From NCBI RefSeq assembly GCF_014212175.1, contig NZ_JACJVR010000087.1, positions 27,722 to 91,721 of the forward strand: a stretch of DNA of 64,000 bases. The letters are read 5' to 3'. Origin of the DNA: Cohnella xylanilytica (GTDB lineage: Bacteria; Bacillota; Bacilli; Paenibacillales; Paenibacillaceae). Of the stretch, positions 28,004 to 34,597 are shown piece by piece. The notes below the pieces were generated by a model, which saw nothing but the letters and a program-made list of their open reading frames with translations, ran no database searches and had not been told where the DNA came from. How positions within the stretch are numbered: the first letter of the stretch is position 1; every line of letters begins with the position of its first letter. The translations under genes and the position numbers were made by a program.

Positions 28004-29346
28004 GAGCCGCCCTCCTTGTTCGCGAAATCCCGGAGCATGGCGCCGCCTTCCAATACCGCTTCGTCTAGCGCCTCTTCCACGCTCACCTCCCCAAGGACTG
28101 CGTGCTTCAGCTTCCCGTCGATAATCTTGGCGAACGAGCTGTAAACCCGGGGGTCCACGCCCATGTAGGGGTCGGCTTGGGAATCGGCTCGGAAGGAGTA
28201 GAAGGGCTCCAGGCTTTTGCCCGGGACGAGTTCCTTCTGATGCGAAGTCCGGGACAGCAATTGGTTGCTTGACCGGGATTTGAGCTTGGCGTGAGCGTCG
28301 CCGCCCAGGTAGCCGATGAACGCCCACGCCGCTTCCTTCTTGCCCGAATCCGCATAGAGACATAGGACGCCCCCAAGTTCGGCTGTCGATCCGACGTCAG
28401 GCCGGGCCGGGTCGACCGGCATGGCCACGATTCCGTAATCGACCGGGTTGACGCCTTCAAGCGGGAACAAGGAGCGATCGATTAACTGCAACGTCGCGAA
28501 GCCTCCGATCGTCATCGCGCTTCGGCCGGAGGCGAATTCGTTCTTCTTGACGGCATCGTCCGGAGCGAGCATCGCCCGACTGTCGTCGATAGCCAATGTC
28601 CCTGACCGGTAAGCGTCGATGACGAGGTTTGCCGCCGCCTGCCACGGTTCGGAATTGATGAGCGGCTGGGTGCTTTCGGGCGCCGTCGCCCGAAGCCCTT
28701 TCGTTTTGCCCACTTGAAGGAACAGCGTGCCTAGAGATGTCAAGGGCCGAGACGTGCCGTCGAAGCTGAGACCGGAGACCCCGGCATCCGAGGGGAACCG
28801 CTGGGCGAGCTGGAAGAGCTGCTCCCATGAGATTCCGTCCCGGGGAGGATCGATACCGAACTGACTGAAGAGGGCGGCGTTGTAGAACAATGCAAGACTG
28901 TTGAAATAAGGCGCGAGTCCGTAGAGTGTCTCCCCGTCCGTCGCGCGAAGCAGGTCGAGGACGGGAGCCGAGAAGGTCGACAAATCGTATTCGTCGCGCT
29001 TGACGAAGGGACTCAGATCGGCGAGCAATCCGCTGCGGGAGAGCTCCGGGTAGTTGTATCGTTGGGCGATAACGATATCCGGACTCTCGGCCTTGATGAA
29101 TTCCTCGGTCGTCTGACCGGAAGCCATGTCCTGGAAGCTGACGAATTCGAACTCGACGTTCGGATATTCTTGGTTGAAATCGTCTCCGTACGTGCTGTAG
29201 AAGCTTCGTTCGTCTCCGTCGCCGAGCACCTTCAGCGTGGCGTGCTCAGACTTGTCGAAGAGCTCCTTCTTGCTCTCCGTGCAGCCCGAGGCGAGCGACG
29301 CGGCGAGTATCAGCGCCGTAATGGCGGGTATCAAGCGTCGTAGCAT
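28000..29346 (-). CDS. Orphan solute-binding lipoprotein A
   Basis: Family-1 solute-binding lipoprotein, 448 residues. The signal peptide has lipobox LASGC followed by TESKKELF. ERSFYSTYGDDFNQEYPNVEFEFV and AAWAFIGYLGGDAHAKLKSRS match its downstream paralogue. ATG 29346 is preferred to an in-frame TTG at 29352 because GAGGAG lies 8 bases upstream. It is transcribed divergently from the small Cys-rich peptide gene, sharing a 119-bp promoter region with 11-bp direct repeats, so the two may be co-regulated. No transporter genes are linked. Confidence 0.88.
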   Translation of the reverse strand: MLRRLIPAITALILAASLASGCTESKKELFDKSEHATLKVLGDGDERSFYSTYGDDFNQEYPNVEFEFVSFQDMASGQTTEEFIKAESPDIVIAQRYNYPELSRSGLLADLSPFVKRDEYDLSTFSAPVLDLLRATDGETLYGLAPYFNSLALFYNAALFSQFGIDPPRDGISWEQLFQLAQRFPSDAGVSGLSFDGTSRPLTSLGTLFLQVGKTKGLRATAPESTQPLINSEPWQAAANLVIDAYRSGTLAIDDSRAMLAPDDAVKKNEFASGRSAMTIGGFATLQLIDRSLFPLEGVNPVDYGIVAMPVDPARPDVGSTAELGGVLCLYADSGKKEAAWAFIGYLGGDAHAKLKSRSSNQLLSRTSHQKELVPGKSLEPFYSFRADSQADPYMGVDPRVYSSFAKIIDGKLKHAVLGEVSVEEALDEAVLEGGAMLRDFANKEGGS

Positions 29347-29378
29347 CGGCAATCTCCTCTCCGAAAGAATAAGGCGAA

Positions 29379-29434
29379 GTTAATCGAACGTTAATCGGTC
29401 GTTTATTTCAAGGCTACCCGGCGGCTTATATACT
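29379..29434 (+). promoter_or_regulatory. Activator-type promoter with three 11-bp direct repeats
   Basis: Three head-to-tail 11-mers, GTTAATCGAAC (29379), GTTAATCGGTC (29390) and GTTTATTTCAA (29401), end where a -35 box should be. The -10 TATACT lies at 29429-29434 but the -35 region (TTTCAA) is poor. Tandem direct repeats of 11 bp abutting a weak -35 are a hallmark of OmpR/PhoB-family activator sites. The winged-helix regulator encoded at 30707-31375 is the obvious candidate. The same site could also control the divergent lipoprotein genes. Confidence 0.6.
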
Positions 29435-29465
29435 ACAAATAATCAAATTTAAGGAGGTGAGACGA

Positions 29466-29654
29466 ATGGCATGTCCGAGCGGATGGATCAATGAAGGCGG
29501 TTGCACCGCTACGTACACCTGCGGTCAAGCTTGCGAAGGCTGGAGCAATCAGGCATTGTACCTGAACATCTGGGACAAATGCAGACCTCCGGTATCCGGG
29601 GCGCCGTCTTATTGCTACTGGAACAACAGCATCTGGCAAGACTGCGATTGCTAA
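29466..29654 (+). CDS. 62-residue leaderless Cys/Trp-rich peptide (candidate bacteriocin)
   Basis: A tiny gene with a perfect ribosome site AAGGAGGTGA (29451-29460), 5 bases before ATG 29466. The product has 8 Cys (positions 3, 13, 19, 23, 39, 50, 60, 62), 5 Trp (7, 26, 36, 52, 57) and a net negative charge. It begins MACPSGW and ends WQDCDC. There is no Sec signal, no lipobox, and no double-glycine leader. Cys spacing near the ends and the M-A-C start loosely recall the leaderless defensin-like bacteriocin laterosporulin; this is resemblance by eye only. Surrounding genes for disulfide handling and an ABC exporter suggest an exported, disulfide-rich peptide. A GTG at 29457 is rejected as start because it overlaps the ribosome site. 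Function unproven. Confidence 0.75.
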   Translation: MACPSGWINEGGCTATYTCGQACEGWSNQALYLNIWDKCRPPVSGAPSYCYWNNSIWQDCDC

Positions 29655-29668
29655 TTCGGGCCGGGCCA

Positions 29669-29712
29669 ACGATCTGCAAGGCGGAGTCGATCAGATCCGC
29701 CTTGCAGATCGT
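29669..29712 (+). terminator. 17-bp hairpin after the peptide gene
   Basis: A perfect 17-bp stem ACGATCTGCAAGGCGGA and its complement at 29696-29712, 10-nt loop, 14 bases after the peptide stop. There is no clean T-tract, so it may stabilise a short abundant peptide mRNA or act as a weak terminator between convergent genes. Confidence 0.65.
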
Positions 29713-29724
29713 TCTGCCTTGCGA

Positions 29725-30192
29725 TCAAGGTGCGGTCCGGCGAGACCATTCCTTCAGGTACATGAAAGGCTCTCTGCTTCTCTCGCGGATGACGCCGCCC
29801 TGGACGACGAAGATTCGAGGGCCCGTAGAGCCGATCTTCCGGCAGCTCTCACATTGCTCTCCCGACTGGACGGCATGATTCGGCCAGATTGCCTGCTTAG
29901 CTTGTGCGAGCCAGGGAGGAGCTAGAAGACAGACATGCAGCCGGGGGAGCGAATCGTCTTGAAGGAGCTTATCCAGAAGAGCGAATTCCTTCGAATCCAT
30001 TCGAAGAGTGAGGAGCAGTCGATGGCCGCTCTTCAGCGGCTCAGCGAACCTTAAGTCCTCCCACAACTGTTCGACTAGCCGATTCTCCCGGAGGCGGATT
30101 AGGCGGACGAACCTCGCTATCCCTCCCGCCACAGCCAAGACGGCAAGAGCGGCCAGGACGATCAACAACTCATAGCGCCCTAAGATCGCCAT
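29725..30192 (-). CDS. Membrane-anchored degenerate thioredoxin-fold protein (MauD-like)
   Basis: 155 residues with one N-terminal membrane segment (about 7-30) and a small extracytoplasmic domain. The strand GHRLLLTLRMDSKEFALLDKL looks like a MauD/thioredoxin beta-strand in which the usual CXXC is replaced by DSKEF. A CESC pair (C114, C117) appears instead just before a GPRIFVV strand that could hold the cis-proline. It overlaps the MauE-like gene by 23 bases, so the two are coupled. MauD and MauE homologues are known to assist disulfide formation in a Cys-rich small subunit; a similar role for the 62-residue peptide is inferred. Identification is tentative. Confidence 0.6.
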   Translation of the reverse strand: MAILGRYELLIVLAALAVLAVAGGIARFVRLIRLRENRLVEQLWEDLRFAEPLKSGHRLLLTLRMDSKEFALLDKLLQDDSLPRLHVCLLAPPWLAQAKQAIWPNHAVQSGEQCESCRKIGSTGPRIFVVQGGVIRERSREPFMYLKEWSRRTAP

Positions 30193-30685
30193 CGGCCGAA
30201 TACTCCTTTTCGAGTCGGATAAGAACAGCCAAATCCGCCGCCAATATTAGGAGAACGATCAACAGTAGCAGCAGGGTGGAACTCTGAACGGATGCGTCCC
30301 TTCCGGGCAGCCACTCGCGCGCTGCGATCGCCAGGATCATGGCAACGTTCCGTCCGTAGGGGTGGCGATTCAGCCAATGGATGGATCCGAAGCAGCCACA
30401 GTCGACCGAGTCTCTGCTATTCTTCTTGCTAAGAGCAAAGAGGAAAAAGACCAGCATTCCGACGGCGGCCACCTCCTTCCACCGTCCGAACGCGTCATAC
30501 GCGAAGCCGAACCCGATCGACAGCTCGGCTGCCAACAGGAGAACCGCGGCCGCAACCGCCCATTTTCCTTCGACGATCCGGTAAGACCGGATATTCCGAA
30601 TAGTATCCCTCGGCGTCCGGATCTTGAAATAGAATGCCGACAAGAACAGGAGCGCGATACCCGCGTCGATGAATAGCCTCAGCAT
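30170..30685 (-). CDS. MauE/DoxX-like membrane redox protein
   Basis: 171 residues with four predicted membrane segments (about 8-22, 42-62, 72-86, 128-150). The hallmark CGCFG motif (C96, C98) follows the second pair, as in MauE-family proteins that pass electrons or disulfides across the membrane. ATG 30685 is chosen over GTG 30691 because AAGGAG is 9 bases upstream of it. It is probably in one transcript with the downstream thioredoxin-fold gene, and near the regulator gene. Expected to work with the redoxins of this island to oxidise or reshuffle cysteines in the exported peptide. Confidence 0.82.
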   Translation of the reverse strand: MLRLFIDAGIALLFLSAFYFKIRTPRDTIRNIRSYRIVEGKWAVAAAVLLLAAELSIGFGFAYDAFGRWKEVAAVGMLVFFLFALSKKNSRDSVDCGCFGSIHWLNRHPYGRNVAMILAIAAREWLPGRDASVQSSTLLLLLIVLLILAADLAVLIRLEKEYSADGDLRAL

Positions 30686-30706
30686 TAGCACTTTCTCCTT
30701 CCTCGG

Positions 30707-31375
30707 TTATTGATTGTGCAACATGTAGCCTCCACCCTTTTTGGTCACGATGTATTTTGGGAAACGCGGGTTTTCCTCGATCTTTTGCCGCAGCTTCTGA
30801 ATCGTGATATAGACGTTGGAATCCGCGGCGGCGCCATCCCAGATCGAATGGATAAGCTCTTCTCGGTCGATAATTTTCCCGCTTCGCTCGTACAGGAATT
30901 GGAACAAGCCGAATTCCCGGCGGCTTAGCTCTACTTCTTTATTTCCCACCTTCACGGTACGAGTGGAGTGAATCAATTGGATTGAGCGGTTAGGGTTGGG
31001 ACTCTGGCCAGCCAAAGGAACGACCGCTTCGGGTTCCCGATTCTCAGCCAATCGCATCGAAGGTACGTGAACGCTTACAAGATTCTCAACGATCTCAATC
31101 TCTTGCAGAGCCAATACGGAGGCGTCTTCCGGGCCTATTCTCTGGCAGATAAGAGTGATGGGGACGGTGTTGGCCTTCCGGAGCGAGAGGCAGATATCCA
31201 AGTCGCCTTCCGATAGCGTCGGCCAGAACAAGAGGATGTGTTCGATCGAATGCAACTGGGGATGAGTAAGCTCGTTGCGATGGACGATGGTGACGAGCTG
31301 ATGACCTTTGAAAACGATTTCGGTCTCGAGCGGCAAAGAACAAGTCCAACATCGCGTCCATAAGAGGATGGCCAT
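30707..31375 (-). CDS. Winged-helix regulator with atypical aspartate-less receiver
   Basis: 222 residues. The C-terminal half is a clear OmpR/PhoB-type winged helix (VELSRREFGLFQFLYERSGKIIDREELIHSIW, then VYITIQKLRQKIEENPRFPKYIVTKKGGGYML). The N-terminal 110 residues have receiver-like length and strand pattern, but the strand that should carry the phospho-acceptor reads ILLFWPTLSEGD with no acidic residue there. The N-terminal acidic pair is also absent. It has no partner kinase nearby. It is probably a phosphorylation-independent activator of the island, binding the 11-bp repeats upstream of the peptide gene. ATG 31375 follows AAGGGGAGA. Confidence 0.85.
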   Translation of the reverse strand: MAILLWTRCWTCSLPLETEIVFKGHQLVTIVHRNELTHPQLHSIEHILLFWPTLSEGDLDICLSLRKANTVPITLICQRIGPEDASVLALQEIEIVENLVSVHVPSMRLAENREPEAVVPLAGQSPNPNRSIQLIHSTRTVKVGNKEVELSRREFGLFQFLYERSGKIIDREELIHSIWDGAAADSNVYITIQKLRQKIEENPRFPKYIVTKKGGGYMLHNQ

Positions 31376-31537
31376 TGGAATCTCCCCTTCCCTCAAATGT
31401 TTACATCCTAATATTTACATTTACGAGAGATGGAGTCAATCTAGTTGCGGCATTATTAAGACATAATTTAGGGGAAAAAGAAAAATTATGTTCTATAATG
31501 CAGGTGATTCGACACACTGCGATAGGGAGGGGATCCG
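31376..31537. promoter_or_regulatory. Divergent promoter region of the peptide island
   Basis: An AT-rich 162-base gap. On the plus strand, TATAAT at 31494-31499 is a consensus -10 for the redoxin-ABC operon, without a good -35. Repeated TTTACAT elements occur at 31400 and 31414, with a related TTTACGA at 31420, and could be regulator sites. On the minus strand TTGACT (31434-31439) is a possible -35 for the regulator gene. Confidence 0.45.
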
Positions 31538-32023
31538 ATGATCGATCGGTATATGAAGAAGGTAAAGCCGCCAGTGCTGCAGCGCTTCGAACAGGAGATG
31601 CTGAAGCCGGGCGAGCCGCTTCCGGACATGGCGATTCAGGACGAGAACGGAACGGAGAAGAGGTTGCACGATTATATTACGGACCATCTCGTCCTTGTCT
31701 TGGGAAGCACGGGCTGCGATCTCTGCGAGCAAACCTTAGAAGTCTTGAACGACTACACGAAGCGCGACGAAGACTTGAACGTCCTTATTCTCATGGATAC
31801 CCATCCAGCGGCGCGGGACGAGCTGAGGCTAATTTTCGGGGAGCGTGCCCGGATTTGCATCGTCATGCCGCACTTGATGAACCGATATTTGAAAATGCAG
31901 TTTTTGCCATTGGCATTCTGCGTGGGAGCGGATGGAACGATTCTGGCGACGCACCCGTTCCTGGACGACGAATCGTTCCAGCAATTGATCGAGCCGATCC
32001 GTCCGGCTTCGTTCCCGTCATGA
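31538..32023 (+). CDS. Thioredoxin-fold protein with CDLC active site
   Basis: 161 residues, cytoplasmic or peripheral, with no signal peptide. It has a redoxin fold (EPLPDMAIQDENG, then DHLVLVLGSTGCDLCEQTLEVL) with CXXC at C60/C63 and a later LPLAFCVGADG strand holding the cis-proline equivalent. Family comparison suggests a TlpA/ResA-like or MauD-like thiol oxidoreductase. GGGAGGGG lies 5 bases before ATG 31538. Its stop overlaps the start of the ABC exporter gene (ATGA), so it is produced with the exporter and may keep the peptide reduced or oxidise it during export. Confidence 0.82.
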   Translation: MIDRYMKKVKPPVLQRFEQEMLKPGEPLPDMAIQDENGTEKRLHDYITDHLVLVLGSTGCDLCEQTLEVLNDYTKRDEDLNVLILMDTHPAARDELRLIFGERARICIVMPHLMNRYLKMQFLPLAFCVGADGTILATHPFLDDESFQQLIEPIRPASFPS

Positions 32024-33789
32024 CGGCCGGCCGTTCCTTTAACAAGCAGGTTCTGCAAGGAACTTGGAAGTCGTACGGGATTCTGGCAGCCATCGGACTG
32101 CTTGTAACCGCGCTCACCTCCTATCAGATCGGAATCACCAAGCGGCTGACGGATGAACTGGTTGCTCTCGCTTCCGAACGGACCCCGTTTCTTTTGCTGG
32201 CCGAGCTATGCGCCATGATGATAGGGGCTGCGCTACTTCGTCAATACCAGCAATATCGTCAGAACGGGATTCAGCTTCATATCCAGGCGAACCTGGACCG
32301 CCTGTTGGCGTCTTCGATCGAACCGGTCACGATAACCCGAACGGAGACGCCGCGTTTCAAGAACGAATTGAATATCGTCCGGTTCAGCTTCCAATCTCTA
32401 TCCGGACTTTATTTATCCTTCATGCAGATTACGATAGCGGTCATATCAGTCGGAACCTATACCATTCTGATCTTCAAGCAAGTATGGTACTTGCCTTTCG
32501 TTATCTTTTTGCTGAATGCCCCCAAGTGGCTCCAGGAGAAGAGGATGGCCCGCGATCGGTTCGCCTTCACGGTGCGAACGACGGAGCTTGTCCGCGAGAA
32601 GACGCTTCTTCAAGATCTGCTGTTCAATCCGTCCTCCTTCGCCGAACAGCTCGTGTTCGCGTCCAAAGCCTTCATTATGGGGAGATGGGGAAAAGCCTAC
32701 GCCGAGGGGATGAAGCAGGAACAAAGCTTCAACCGAAGGGAGTCCGTACGCAAAACGGGTTACGCCTGCATAGCCGTCTTTGCCCAGGCGACCGTCCAGC
32801 TTTTGCTAATCGTCGGAGTCGTACGTCATTCGATCACCATCGGAACCTACGTATCCGTCATCGCCGCCGCGGGAGTGATGGAGGCCTCTTTGATGTCGCT
32901 CGCCGCTTACGCCGGGCAGCTTCAACATTTCAAGCTGACGAAGTCGAAGGTAACGGGGTTCCTGACCGAATATATGCGCGAAGGTTCGACCAAAGAGCTG
33001 AAGGGGCTTCCGGGCGGAAAGCCTCGTACGATCGAGTTGAAGGACCTGGCGTTCGCTTATCCGGATCGGGAGCGGCCAACGATCCGGCAGGTCTCGCTGC
33101 GAATCCGTGCCGGCGAGAGCATCGTGCTGGTAGGCGAGAACGGCTGCGGAAAATCGACACTGGCCAAGTTGATCGCGGGTCTTCATGAAGTGGATTCGGG
33201 CATGATCTTTTACGATGGGGAAGATCTCAACCAGCTAGACCGCCGTCGAATCTATGAAGAGGTGTCCATGGTGACGCAGGATTACGTCAACTATCCATTC
33301 TCGATCCGCGAATGCGTGACGATGAGCGACGTCCCTGATATCGCCCGATATGAAGAAGTAAGGGGGAAATACCCCTATTTGTTCCCGGAAGGGCTGAACG
33401 AGGATAGAGTCGTCGGCCTCGACCGGAGCGGGGCCACGCAGCTATCGGGAGGTCAGTGGCAGAAGCTGGCGATTGCCCGATCGTTGTATAAGGAAGCTGC
33501 GGTCGTGGTCTGGGACGAAGCGACGTCGGCGCTGGATCCGGAGACCGAGAGGCGATTGTTCCTCGATCTGATGCGAGAGGATCAGGCGAGAAGCCTGATC
33601 GTTATTACGCATAGACTGAATGTCTGCCCTTTATTTTCCAAAGTAGTCGTCATGCAAGAGGGTCGCATTGTGGAGCAAGGCCGGCACGAGGAACTGGTAC
33701 AGGCGGGCGGCAAGTACCGCCGAATGTTTGATGCTTATTCCATGGAGGAGGCGCGTACTCAGTATGGGAGCGTTTCAACAGCTGTTTAA
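32020..33789 (+). CDS. ABC exporter (membrane domain fused to ATPase)
   Basis: A 589-residue half-transporter that should work as a homodimer. The membrane domain (about 1-320) has five to six TM segments. The ATPase domain (about 340-580) has Walker A GENGCGKST (372-380), Q-loop MVTQDYVNYPF, signature LSGGQ (about 475) and Walker B AVVVWDEATSALD, then an H-loop in IVITHRLNV. There is no N-terminal C39 peptidase, consistent with the candidate substrate lacking a double-glycine leader. ATG 32020 overlaps the redoxin stop. Proposed role: export of the 62-residue Cys-rich peptide. Confidence 0.9.
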   Translation: MTAGRSFNKQVLQGTWKSYGILAAIGLLVTALTSYQIGITKRLTDELVALASERTPFLLLAELCAMMIGAALLRQYQQYRQNGIQLHIQANLDRLLASSIEPVTITRTETPRFKNELNIVRFSFQSLSGLYLSFMQITIAVISVGTYTILIFKQVWYLPFVIFLLNAPKWLQEKRMARDRFAFTVRTTELVREKTLLQDLLFNPSSFAEQLVFASKAFIMGRWGKAYAEGMKQEQSFNRRESVRKTGYACIAVFAQATVQLLLIVGVVRHSITIGTYVSVIAAAGVMEASLMSLAAYAGQLQHFKLTKSKVTGFLTEYMREGSTKELKGLPGGKPRTIELKDLAFAYPDRERPTIRQVSLRIRAGESIVLVGENGCGKSTLAKLIAGLHEVDSGMIFYDGEDLNQLDRRRIYEEVSMVTQDYVNYPFSIRECVTMSDVPDIARYEEVRGKYPYLFPEGLNEDRVVGLDRSGATQLSGGQWQKLAIARSLYKEAAVVVWDEATSALDPETERRLFLDLMREDQARSLIVITHRLNVCPLFSKVVVMQEGRIVEQGRHEELVQAGGKYRRMFDAYSMEEARTQYGSVSTAV

Positions 33790-34207
33790 GTCTATCCAGA
33801 CCAAGCAATCGGGTCTCGTCCTAACGGAGCCGATTCCGGCCGGGCAACCGTTCCCGGCGGTATTCGAAGGTGGAAAGCGCGAGATTAACTTGGCATTATT
33901 CCTATCGCTCACTTGCAGGGAATGCGTTTATTTATTGTCCGATTTGCCTCCGTTCCTGAAGGGCTATTCGGGAGGGATTCGGATGTACATGAAAGGCAGG
34001 GAGGAAGAGGTTCGGCAGTTGATCGAGTATTATGAATTCGAGTTCCCGGTATCGGCGATTAAGGAAGAAGAAATGACGGGCGTTTATCGAGTCCCCTCGA
34101 CTCCGTATCTGTACGCGGTAAATGGCGAAGGGGATGTCGTCGGTTCGGGGAATGTGCATAATGTTGAGGAATTGAAGGAGCGGATCTCTTCTTATTTTCA
34201 CCTATAA
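33764..34207 (+). CDS. Thioredoxin-fold protein with CREC active site
   Basis: 147 residues from ATG 33764, overlapping the end of the exporter gene by 26 bases; an in-frame ATG at 33731 is a possible earlier start. A strand INLALFLSLTCRECVYLLSDL carries the CXXC (C51, C54), and VPSTPYLYAVNGEGDVVGSG carries a cis-proline strand, both typical of thioredoxin folds. No signal peptide. It is the second intact redoxin of the island and the third counting the degenerate membrane-anchored one. The multiplicity suggests dedicated cysteine chemistry on the peptide. Confidence 0.78.
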   Translation: MGAFQQLFKSIQTKQSGLVLTEPIPAGQPFPAVFEGGKREINLALFLSLTCRECVYLLSDLPPFLKGYSGGIRMYMKGREEEVRQLIEYYEFEFPVSAIKEEEMTGVYRVPSTPYLYAVNGEGDVVGSGNVHNVEELKERISSYFHL

Positions 34208-34258
34208 CGGATAACCCAAAAAAGGCGAAACTGCGCAAGCTGGAACGCAGGAAAAGCA

Positions 34259-34453
34259 GCTAACGAATCCCACAAGCGCTATTTGGCCAGAAAAGCGGGA
34301 TTTTTCGTTCTAACGAACTCCAGCGACGCTATTTCGTTCCGAACCCCCTCTTTTTCCCCGATGAACCCAAATAGCGTCGCGTGGATTCGTTAGAGTTCGA
34401 GAATGGGCTGTTTTGAGCGAAATAGCGTCTCCTGGATTCGTTACAGCCCCCGC
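34259..34453. repeat. 196-bp palindromic intergenic repeat, copy 2
   Basis: Same element as 26476-26671, same orientation, about 7.8 kb apart, with one deleted base in the central CCCGATGAACCC part. The four internal motifs (two direct, two inverted) and the GAGTTCGAGAATGGGCTG segment are fully conserved. The two copies bracket the whole peptide island. Confidence 0.9.
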
Positions 34454-34597
34454 GAATGGCCTGCTCAATCGATCCCATGACCCATTCGCGTTTAACCCCC
34501 GCCTCAGAACCCTGCACGCGGCACGCCAGCAACCTCGCGCGCTCTATCGGCGTCTAAATAGGCAGATGAACCATAGCTGAATTTAGAGGTGTGCCAT

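Noticed and set aside
29466..29654. Classical lantibiotic or sactipeptide precursor
   Set aside because: No LanB/C/M, no radical SAM protein and no leader with a double-glycine cut site; Cys chemistry here points to disulfides instead.
29466..29654. Firm identification of the peptide as laterosporulin
   Set aside because: Only the M-A-C start and loose Cys/aromatic spacing agree. Cys number (8 versus 6) and charge differ, so this is a resemblance, not a call.
31375..32019. Upstream extension of the ABC exporter frame
   Set aside because: The frame is open back to 31375, but that part overlaps the redoxin gene in another frame and has no protein-like motifs. ATG 32020 sits in an ATGA overlap with the redoxin stop.
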